The notes under the pieces: model-generated
The model's input: only the letters and a program-made list of their open reading frames with translations
Told to the model about the DNA's origin: nothing
The model's database searches: none
Program-made: the position numbers and the translations under genes
Shown: positions 1-5,097 of the stretch, in pieces
Layout: each line of letters starts with the position of its first letter
Position numbering within the stretch: the first letter of the stretch is position 1
Assembly: GCA_020859965.1 (NCBI GenBank)
Contig: JAJBVF010000548.1
Coordinates: 1 to 8,306, forward strand
DNA length: 8,306 nucleotides
Reading direction: 5' to 3'
Source: Clostridiales bacterium
GTDB taxonomy: Bacteria > Bacillota > Clostridia > Lachnospirales > Lachnospiraceae

Positions 1-1
1 T

Positions 2-763
2 TATTTCATTTATTCCAGCGAACTGAGCCATGAGCTGTGCTACGCGACGAGCAGCTTCCCGGATCACGGTTTTACATACGGCGGAACGATCATTTCCAAT
101 GGAGATGTCGGCAAAAACGGCCGCAAAAAAGCGGTCAATATGACCGGAAACAATCACGGAAGCATTCTTGAAATAAACGGGGAGTGGTATGTCTTTTATC
201 ACAGACAGACACATGCTACAGAAGCTTCCCGACAGGGCTGCGCAGAAAAAATACAGATTCTGGAAGACGGAAGCATCCCGCAGGTCGAGATCACAAGCTG
301 TGGATTAAACGGAGGTCCGCTGTCCGGAAAAGGAGCGTATCCGGCCGCAATCGCCTGCCATCTGACCGGGAAAACAGATCCTGGCATGATCGTATTCGGT
401 CAGAACCGGAAAGAAATCCTTCCTTATATTTACGAGGAAGAGAACGGTGATTCCTGCATCAAAAATATCACAGACGGAACGGTATTTGGTTTCAAATACT
501 TTGACCTGAAAAAATTAAATCAGCTCCGGATAGAAGTTTGCGGTACTGCACAGGGAAGTGTCACGGTTTACACCGAAAATCCGCTTGATCTTTCGGAAAC
601 TGAATTATCAGAAAAGGCTGTTGGAGTGGCAGAACTGAAAACAGATACGGAAAAATGGACTTTCGTACCTGTTTCATTCGCAGAATCCCTGACCGGTATT
701 TATCCGCTTTATTTCCGATATACCGGAAACGGAAGCTGTAGCGTAAAGACAATAGAATTGTGA
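2..763 (+). CDS. GH43 family glycoside hydrolase, 3' part only
   Basis: The reading frame enters from the left edge with no start codon and runs 253 codons to TGA. The first ~75 residues look like the last blades of a GH43 five-bladed propeller: SSELSHELCYA, a GGTIISNGD stretch, then GNNHGSILEINGEWYVFYHR at about residues 49-68. In GH43 enzymes the His of NNHGS helps hold the active-site metal or water. The three catalytic acidic residues would lie upstream, outside the window. Residues ~150-253 (KYFDLKKLNQLRIEV through YPLYFRYTGNGSCSVKTIEL) resemble a CBM6-like beta-sandwich that binds sugar chains. The family acts as beta-xylosidase, alpha-L-arabinofuranosidase or arabinanase; which one cannot be told from this fragment. 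Whether it is secreted is unknown because the N-terminus is missing. It is followed within 20 bp by a strong hairpin and converges on the nitroreductase gene. Confidence 0.85.
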   Translation, partial: YFIYSSELSHELCYATSSFPDHGFTYGGTIISNGDVGKNGRKKAVNMTGNNHGSILEINGEWYVFYHRQTHATEASRQGCAEKIQILEDGSIPQVEITSCGLNGGPLSGKGAYPAAIACHLTGKTDPGMIVFGQNRKEILPYIYEEENGDSCIKNITDGTVFGFKYFDLKKLNQLRIEVCGTAQGSVTVYTENPLDLSETELSEKAVGVAELKTDTEKWTFVPVSFAESLTGIYPLYFRYTGNGSCSVKTIEL

Positions 764-779
764 TAAGAACATTCTTCGG

Positions 780-815
780 ATCGGGCAGAAGACGGCATAT
801 CGTCTTCTGCCCGAT
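780..815. terminator. Hairpin between convergent genes, probable two-way terminator
   Basis: A perfect 15-bp inverted repeat, ATCGGGCAGAAGACG at 780-794 and its complement at 801-815, has a 6-nt loop GCATAT. It sits between the stop codon of the GH43 gene on the + strand (763) and that of the nitroreductase on the - strand (855), where a shared terminator is expected. Neither side has a clean run of T directly after the stem, so Rho-independent action is inferred from the stem strength and position. Confidence 0.7.
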
Positions 816-829
816 TGTTCTGAATCATC

Positions 830-854
830 TCATGAATTTTTATTTCATGAATTT
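830..854. repeat. AT-rich direct and inverted repeat beside the nitroreductase stop
   Basis: TCATGAATTT occurs at 830-839 and again at 845-854, a 15-bp period. The same bases form a 7-bp inverted repeat, TCATGAA at 830-836 and TTCATGA at 844-850, around a T-rich loop. It lies directly after the nitroreductase stop codon as read on the - strand, so it may aid termination of that gene together with the larger hairpin at 780-815. Confidence 0.5.
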
Positions 855-1376
855 CTAAAATTGCTCGAAATGCACCTGACTCTCCTCATAGTCCAGATGC
901 CCGCCTTCTTTTTCTTCCGCAGGATAGCCAAAAGCGATGATTGAATGCGGAACTACCGACTCCGGCAGGGAGAACAGCTCTCTCTGCTTCTCCACCCGAT
1001 CCATCTGAGGCCAGGTTCCGAGCCATACCGATCCAATTCCCAGGCCCTTTGCCGCAAGTATCATATTCTGCCCCGCGATTGCACCGTCAATGACCCAGTA
1101 ATCCCTTGCCAGAGGAAATGCACGCTCCAGATCTCCCAGGATCAGAATTCCCACATCGCAATGGCGAAGGGGCTCAGCCGGTCCGCCGTTAGCGTCTGCC
1201 ATCCGGCCCAAAGTGTCTTTGTCGCGCACCACAAGGAACTGCCAGTCACGGGTATTCGCGCAGGTCGGTCCTGTCATGCCTGCCCGAAGGATCGTGTGCA
1301 GTTCTTCCTCCGTGATCTGCTGCTCCGTAAACGAACGGATGCTTCTTCTTTTTAATACGCCTTCTACTAATTCCAT
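855..1376 (-). CDS. Nitroreductase family FMN oxidoreductase
   Basis: This 173-residue protein has the length and motifs of the small nitroreductase family: FMN-dependent, usually dimeric, cytoplasmic enzymes that use NAD(P)H to reduce nitro-aromatics, quinones or related compounds. RRSIRSF at residues 10-16 is the N-terminal signature whose basic residues bind the FMN phosphate. GPTCANTRDWQFLVV (36-50) is the usual second FMN-contacting segment. GLGIGSVWLG (111-120) is the conserved glycine-rich motif near the flavin, and IIAFGYPAEEK (146-156) is the typical C-terminal strand. The ATG at 1376 is preceded by AAAGGAG about 10 nt upstream. The gene ends in TAG, which shows that amber acts as a normal stop in this genome. 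It lies 97 bp downstream of the pseudouridine synthase on the same strand with no clear terminator between them, so the two may be cotranscribed. The physiological substrate cannot be deduced. Confidence 0.9.
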   Translation of the reverse strand: MELVEGVLKRRSIRSFTEQQITEEELHTILRAGMTGPTCANTRDWQFLVVRDKDTLGRMADANGGPAEPLRHCDVGILILGDLERAFPLARDYWVIDGAIAGQNMILAAKGLGIGSVWLGTWPQMDRVEKQRELFSLPESVVPHSIIAFGYPAEEKEGGHLDYEESQVHFEQF

Positions 1377-1473
1377 ATCTGATATACTCCTTTTTTCATT
1401 TATTGATTATCTTCAGTTCTGCTGTTTACACTTCTCTCGAACTAAAACAGTTCTTTCAGAAGCAGTCAGTCTG

Positions 1474-2205
1474 TCATTGCGGATTGCAAAGAACAGCCTC
1501 CCCTTTTTTCAGAGAGATTGGAAGCACCAACGCTCCGAATGACAAACGTTTCAAATAGATAACCTCGTTTCCCACTGCCTGAAACATCCGTTTCACCTGA
1601 TGATAACGCCCTTCCTGAATGGTCAGATGAACCACGCGCCCCGAACCGGCACACGCACAATATTCCTCCGGCAAATATGCAAGCTCCCGGCTATTGTCAT
1701 CGCAAATCACAAACCTTCCCGGAAGTGTGGGCGTCTCGTCGCCAATATCCACGCCCGCAGAAAACAGATCGGCATACTCCTTCTCTGCCGGATGTTCGAG
1801 TACGGCAAGATACGTTTTATCCACATGATTGCGCGGGGAAAGCATGCGATGCGCCATCATGCCATCATTTGTGATCAAAAGCAGTCCTTCTGTATCCTTA
1901 TCCAGTCTGCCCACCGGGAACAGATCCCTGTGTTGCGGCACGAGCTCCATCACAGTCGGAAAACATTCATCCTTTACCGCGCAGACATAGCCGGCCGGTT
2001 TATGCAGCATATAGGTAACAGAGCCGCGCATTCCCACAATGCTTCCATTTACGGCAATCTCATCTGCATCCGGCGTAATTTTTGTCTCTGGTTTTGCAGC
2101 ACAAATTCCGTTAATGGTGACAGATTTTCGTTTTATAATGCTTTTTACTTCGCTCCTCGTCCCGATTCCGGCATCCGCCAGAAATTTGTCCAGGCGCATC
2201 TGCAT
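1474..2205 (-). CDS. rsuA: RsuA/RluB-family rRNA pseudouridine synthase
   Basis: A 243-residue enzyme that isomerises a uridine in ribosomal RNA to pseudouridine. Residues ~3-50 form an S4 RNA-binding domain (MRLDKFLADAGIGTRSE, then KSVTINGICAAKP). The catalytic domain follows, with LHKPAGYVC at 67-75, the family signature PVGRLDKDTEGLLLITNDG at 97-115 (catalytic Asp102), and EGRYHQVKRMF at 198-208. These are hallmarks of the RsuA/RluB/RluE/RluF group. Its length fits RsuA, which in E. coli modifies 16S rRNA U516, but the exact target site is inferred from family. The ATG at 2205 has GAGGA 6 nt upstream; a second ATG two codons on is possible but has poorer spacing. The gene follows the DUF6171-like gene after 122 bp. 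I saw no convincing promoter in that gap, so readthrough from upstream is plausible. Confidence 0.9.
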   Translation of the reverse strand: MQMRLDKFLADAGIGTRSEVKSIIKRKSVTINGICAAKPETKITPDADEIAVNGSIVGMRGSVTYMLHKPAGYVCAVKDECFPTVMELVPQHRDLFPVGRLDKDTEGLLLITNDGMMAHRMLSPRNHVDKTYLAVLEHPAEKEYADLFSAGVDIGDETPTLPGRFVICDDNSRELAYLPEEYCACAGSGRVVHLTIQEGRYHQVKRMFQAVGNEVIYLKRLSFGALVLPISLKKGEAVLCNPQ

Positions 2206-2327
2206 AGGTCTTCCTCATTCTTTCTTAAGCAATCATACATAGTTCTGACTCTGATATCATTTTTCCGTCCTGTCATGCCTCTCTCATCACGGATCTTTCT
2301 GCATCAAACCCATCCGGCAAACTACTT

Positions 2328-2588
2328 CTACCATCTGCGCTCAACATCCGGACATTTTCGTACTTTAACAGCTGCGCGCAGTTCCACAAAACAGCCGCAG
2401 AGTCTGCACATTCCATTGAAAATATAAGGACATTTTTCACATATTGCAAGTCTTTTTTCATAAGCTTCCTGATCTACGCGGACATCTTCGTCCAGATTCG
2501 CGATATAAGTCTCCAGCTTTGCATGAAATTCCTCCTCCGTCTCCTCATACAAATGGCACTTGCGGCAAATTCTCAGATTCTCGCTCAT
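2328..2588 (-). CDS. Small cysteine-rich protein, DUF6171-like, probable zinc binding
   Basis: This 86-residue protein has eight cysteines: C8-x2-C11 near the N-terminus, C50-x2-C53, C61-x2-C64-x-C66, and C79. The spacing suggests one or two zinc ribbons. The segment between C11 and C50 is acidic and predicted helical (EETEEEFHAKLETYI). The C-terminal block NGMCRLCGCFVELRAAVK followed by KCPD and a final Trp is, from memory, typical of DUF6171 proteins widespread in Lachnospiraceae; a Pfam search would confirm this. No function is established for the family, and no signal peptide or membrane segment is present. The ATG at 2588 has GAAGGG about 6 nt upstream. The stop is TAG. It is the first gene of the leftward group leading into rsuA and the nitroreductase, and it is separated from the GH51 gene by a terminator. 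Confidence 0.8.
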   Translation of the reverse strand: MSENLRICRKCHLYEETEEEFHAKLETYIANLDEDVRVDQEAYEKRLAICEKCPYIFNGMCRLCGCFVELRAAVKVRKCPDVERRW

Positions 2589-2632
2589 CTATTCCCTTCT
2601 TTCATTCCATGCACTGCCAGAGTAAAACGCAA

Positions 2633-2661
2633 ATCCGGCCGGGTGCGGCCCTCAGCCGGAT
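2633..2661 (-). other. Imperfect hairpin downstream of the GH51 terminator
   Basis: ATCCGGC at 2633-2639 pairs with GCCGGAT at 2655-2661. GGG at 2641-2643 can also pair with CCC at 2649-2651 inside the loop. On the - strand the stem is followed by TTGCGTTTTACT, so it may be a weak second terminator behind the hairpin at 2689-2720. It could also be a structure in the leader of the DUF6171-like gene. The evidence is structural only. Confidence 0.35.
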
Positions 2662-2688
2662 AATTTCTCTCGCAGATCTGCTCACACA

Positions 2689-2720
2689 GAAAACCCGCCG
2701 TGAATGTCCATGGCGGGTTT
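2689..2720 (-). terminator. Intrinsic terminator of the GH51 gene
   Basis: AAACCCGCC at 2691-2699 pairs with GGCGGGTTT at 2712-2720. The stem extends inward by three more pairs, one of them G-U, around a 6-nt loop. On the - strand the stem ends GGCGGGTTTTC, giving the GC-rich stem and T tail of a Rho-independent terminator. It lies about 90 bp after the GH51 stop at 2811 and before the DUF6171-like gene, so it separates the two transcription units. Confidence 0.7.
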
Positions 2721-2810
2721 CTCATTGCAGCAATCGCCGCACATTTATTATTTATTCCTGCGGTGCAGCGAGACAGGCGGCTTTGCCTGCTCAGATATTT
2801 GCATGATCTT

Positions 2811-4334
2811 TTACTGCAGCTCTACGCTCAGACGTATGACCGCGCACGGAGGTACGGTAAGAGAGAGTCCATCTGCTGTGATCTCCACTGCTTCAAATGG
2901 CTTTACAGTCACCATTTCCGGCTCCTCAAATGTATTCATCTCATGCATTTCCCCGGATACGATTTCTCCGGCAACGGATTTTACTCCATGTCCGACGATG
3001 CTCGCTTCTATCGGATATGCCGTATCCACGGACGCGTTTGTCAGGGTGATGCACATGCTGCCGTCTGCCGCTACCGAAACGGACTCTGTCAGATTCGGCA
3101 CCTTATACTCCTCGTCCAGTCCGATCTCTTCTGAATCAATGCAGCTGTCCACCAGATCCGCATCCTGATGCTCTTTGTACAGGTCAAAGACATGGTAGGT
3201 CGGCGTCAGAATCATGTCCGCACCCTCAGTCAGGATCACAGACTGCAGAACGTTGACCATCTGTGCCAGATTCGCCATCTTCACACGATCGGAATGCTTG
3301 TTGAAAATATTCAGAGTGATGCCGGCTACCAGCGCGTCACGAATAGTATTCTGCTGATAGAGAAATCCCGGATTCGTACCCGGCTCTACGGTATACCAGG
3401 TGCCCCACTCATCCACGATCAGGCCAACTTTTTTCTCCGGATCAAAGCGATCCATGATTTCCCCATGTCTGGTGACAAGTTCGTCCATGTAAAATGCCTT
3501 GGACAGAGTCTTATACCATACCTTTTCATCAAAGTCCGTCGCGCCGCCCTTGATCTTCCAGCCTTCTGGATGCACATAATAGTGCAGGGACAGTCCGTCC
3601 AGATTGCCGTGGAAGCGGTCTTCACAGTGATGGAACAATGTTTTCAGCACTTCTTCTGTCCACTCATAATCATCCACATTCGGACCGCTGCAGATCTTCA
3701 GAATGCTGCTCTCGCCCTCATGATCCGGATTCTTATAATCGCGTACATAAGTCTGATATCTGCGGTACTCATTCGCGTAGTAGTCCGGATTCATATTGCC
3801 GCCGCAGCCCCAGTTTTCATTGCCCACTCCAAAAAAGCGGACATCCCATGGTTCTTCATGACCATTTTCCTTACGCAGTGTACTCATCGGCGAAAGCCCA
3901 TCAAATGTCATGTATTCTACCCACTCAGACATTTCCTGCACAGTGCCGCTTCCCAGATTTCCATTCACATAGGCCTCGCACCCAAGCTGCCGGCAAAGTT
4001 CAAAGTATTCGTGCGTACCAAAGCTGTTGTCCTCGATCACGCCGCCCCAGTGTGTATTGATCATTTTCTTGCGGCCTTCCTTCGGACCAATGCCGTCCTT
4101 CCAGTGATATTCATCCGCAAAACAGCCGCCCGGCCACCGCAGTACCGGAATCTGAATCTTTTTCAGCGCCTCCACCACATCGGTGCGCATCCCATTTTCA
4201 TTGGGAATCGGAGAGTTCTCTCCGACATAAATTCCCTCGTAAATACATCTGCCCAGGTGCTCAGAAAAATGTCCGTAAATCTCCTTGTTGATCCTGCTGA
4301 CTTTGTGATCAGGATTGATTACTAATCTGGCCAT
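2811..4334 (-). CDS. abfA: Intracellular GH51 alpha-L-arabinofuranosidase
   Basis: A 507-residue retaining glycosidase (EC 3.2.1.55) that removes terminal alpha-L-arabinofuranosyl units from arabino-oligosaccharides. Family length is about 500. The (beta/alpha)8 barrel carries IYGHFSEHLGRCIYEGI (19-35), PVLRWPGGCFADEYHW (63-78), and the acid/base motif GVGNENWGCGG with Glu173. The nucleophile motif is LIVDEWGTWY with Glu309. N172-E173 is the clan GH-A Asn-Glu pair. Residues ~400-507 form the C-terminal beta-sandwich usual in GH51. There is no signal peptide, so it acts in the cytoplasm on imported oligosaccharides. The ATG at 4334 is preceded by AAGGAGAGG about 6 nt upstream. It is divergent from the secreted GH43 endo-arabinanase, with which it forms an arabinan-use pair. 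A probable promoter lies at 4435-4462 and a terminator at 2689-2720. The stop is TAA. Confidence 0.96.
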   Translation of the reverse strand: MARLVINPDHKVSRINKEIYGHFSEHLGRCIYEGIYVGENSPIPNENGMRTDVVEALKKIQIPVLRWPGGCFADEYHWKDGIGPKEGRKKMINTHWGGVIEDNSFGTHEYFELCRQLGCEAYVNGNLGSGTVQEMSEWVEYMTFDGLSPMSTLRKENGHEEPWDVRFFGVGNENWGCGGNMNPDYYANEYRRYQTYVRDYKNPDHEGESSILKICSGPNVDDYEWTEEVLKTLFHHCEDRFHGNLDGLSLHYYVHPEGWKIKGGATDFDEKVWYKTLSKAFYMDELVTRHGEIMDRFDPEKKVGLIVDEWGTWYTVEPGTNPGFLYQQNTIRDALVAGITLNIFNKHSDRVKMANLAQMVNVLQSVILTEGADMILTPTYHVFDLYKEHQDADLVDSCIDSEEIGLDEEYKVPNLTESVSVAADGSMCITLTNASVDTAYPIEASIVGHGVKSVAGEIVSGEMHEMNTFEEPEMVTVKPFEAVEITADGLSLTVPPCAVIRLSVELQ

Positions 4335-4371
4335 GCCCTCTCCTTCTCAATCGTATTCTGTGTAATGCATG

Positions 4372-4389
4372 TCAAAAGTTTCAAAAGTT
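4372..4389 (-). repeat. Tandem 9-bp repeat in the GH51 leader
   Basis: TCAAAAGTT occurs twice in direct contact (4372-4380 and 4381-4389). It lies inside the predicted untranslated leader of the GH51 gene, roughly 40-60 bp before its start codon. It may be a regulator site or a slippage product; the sequence alone does not decide. Confidence 0.5.
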
Positions 4390-4393
4390 TCTT

Positions 4394-4405
4394 TTCATCG
4401 ATGAA
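4394..4405. promoter_or_regulatory. 12-bp palindrome, candidate operator in the GH51 leader
   Basis: TTCATCGATGAA is a perfect 12-bp palindrome just downstream of the predicted GH51 transcription start (near 4428, - strand). A repressor bound here could block elongation. A 12-bp palindrome in an AT-rich region is only moderately significant, and the binding protein is unknown. Confidence 0.35.
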
Positions 4406-4434
4406 CGGGTCATCATTTTATGTATTCCTAAAAT

Positions 4435-4462
4435 ATTATACACATTGCTATAAAAATAGCAA
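4435..4462 (-). promoter_or_regulatory. Predicted promoter of the GH51 gene with overlapping inverted repeat
   Basis: On the - strand, TTGCTA (4462-4457), a 16-bp spacer and a perfect TATAAT (4440-4435) form a sigma-A-type promoter. The predicted start is near 4428, giving a leader of about 94 nt. The -35 box is one arm of a perfect inverted repeat, TTGCTAT-AAAA-ATAGCAA at 4445-4462, that fills the -35 box and most of the spacer. A repressor bound there would exclude RNA polymerase, so this is a good candidate operator, perhaps for an arabinose-responsive regulator (inference). Confidence 0.6.
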
Positions 4463-4491
4463 CTCTTTTTTCTCTTCTTTTGATTCCGCGC

Positions 4492-4520
4492 TTGCAACTT
4501 TTCGGATTCCGTAATAGAAT
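4492..4520 (+). promoter_or_regulatory. Predicted promoter of the secreted GH43 gene
   Basis: TTGCAA at 4492-4497, a 17-bp spacer and TAGAAT at 4515-4520 form a reasonable sigma-A promoter pointing right. It is back to back with the GH51 promoter, with 29 bp between the two -35 boxes. GCAACT occurs at both -35 regions (4459-4464 and 4494-4499), 35 bp apart. Initiation near 4527 would give an unusually long leader of about 337 nt before the start codon at 4864. Confidence 0.45.
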
Positions 4521-4608
4521 GAAGCTGTCAGAATAAATTCTATATTATTTTAACTTTTCCTAAATCGCAGGATATTGTAATCAGACAGTGAAACACTCTT
4601 CTCCACTG

Positions 4609-4845
4609 CCTGCTCCGGTTTCCATCCGGGCAGGGCTCGCTTTTACCATCTCCTGCGGTTCTCACAATTGCCGGTCGCATGCGTGAATGGACACTGCCGC
4701 CGCGGATGTCCGGACGCGAAACTGTGAGAGACCACTTCGGTGTCCTGCATTCACAGGCAAATGCTTTGTGAAATGCACCACTAAAATAGGAAAGGAAAGA
4801 TGCACACGGTACTCTCACTTCATCCGGAGGATTTTTCTTCCGGAT
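4609..4845 (+). promoter_or_regulatory. Hairpin-rich leader RNA with alternative pairings, candidate cis-regulator
   Basis: The region between the rightward promoter and the GH43 start holds a dense series of stems. 4609-4634: a 9-bp stem with one bulge (CCTGC/GCAGG and CCGG/CCGG), followed a few bases later by TTTT. 4660-4666 with 4723-4729: TCTCACA/TGTGAGA, enclosing a compound hairpin at 4681-4717 (GCGT/ACGC and GGACA/TGTCC). 4730-4744: a short stem capped by the very stable C(UUCG)G tetraloop. 4746-4777: TGCATTCACA paired with TGTGAAATGCA. 4822-4845: a 10-bp stem with a TTTT loop, just before the ribosome binding site. CTGTGA at 4722-4727 can instead pair with TCACAG at 4751-4756, which would break two of the other stems. 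No known riboswitch class was recognised. A regulatory role is inferred from structure and position only. Confidence 0.4.
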
Positions 4846-4961
4846 TTCGTGCACAGGAAAAGTATGAAAAAGAACCATTTATTTCAATGCCTGCTGGCGT
4901 TTTCAATGAGCGCAGTTATGGCATTTTCTCCGGCTCTCCTTGCGGGAGCGGAAGAAACTGA
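4800..4961 (+). other. Possible small ORF overlapping the GH43 start
   Basis: An ATG at 4800 preceded by AGGA with 8-nt spacing (and a closer AAAGGAAAG) opens a 53-codon frame that ends at TGA 4959-4961. It overlaps the first 98 bases of the GH43 signal-peptide region in another frame. Its ribosome binding site looks at least as good as that of the main gene (AGGA, 5 nt before 4864). The peptide begins MHTVLSLHPEDF and resembles nothing I recognise. It may be a translated leader that tunes expression, or chance. Confidence 0.25.
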
Positions 4962-4980
4962 GACCGTCACTGAGACCGTC
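4957..4980 (+). repeat. Tandem 12-bp repeat at the start of the acidic linker
   Basis: ACTGAGACCGTC occurs twice in direct contact (4957-4968 and 4969-4980) and encodes TETV-TETV just after the predicted signal-peptide cleavage site. It keeps the reading frame and looks like a slippage duplication. Confidence 0.8.
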
Positions 4981-5013
4981 TCCGAAGCAGCGGACGATGT
5001 GGCAGGCGAAGCT

Positions 5014-5097
5014 GACGATGCAACAGATCCGTCAGATGAGGGCGCCGGCGATACGGACGATGCGACAGACGCAGCTGATGAGGTGACAGGTGATGCG
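5014..5097 (+). repeat. Two 42-bp in-frame repeats encoding the acidic linker
   Basis: Two 42-bp units at 5014-5055 and 5056-5097 encode DDATDPSDEGAGDT and DDATDAADEVTGDA (residues 51-64 and 65-78). The first 27 bases of each are closely similar. The units make a flexible, strongly negative Ala/Asp/Thr spacer between the signal peptide and the GH43 domain. Such repeats often vary in copy number between strains. Confidence 0.75.

Noticed and set aside
2206..2327. A promoter for rsuA in the gap upstream of its start
   Set aside because: A TATGAT sequence is present on the - strand, but no acceptable -35 box lies at the right distance, so I left it out.
1600..2427. A 275-codon open frame on the + strand over rsuA and the DUF6171-like gene
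   Set aside because: It crosses two well-supported genes and their gap on the opposite strand and has no recognisable motif or ribosome binding site.
3168..4325. A 385-codon open frame on the + strand opposite the GH51 gene
   Set aside because: The other strand carries unmistakable GH51 motifs with both catalytic Glu residues. The + frame reads as a compositional shadow rich in His and Ile.
4687..4863. An in-frame N-terminal extension of the GH43 protein starting at ATG 4687
   Set aside because: The added 59 residues show no domain and would bury the signal peptide, while ATG 4864 has a ribosome binding site and starts a textbook signal peptide.
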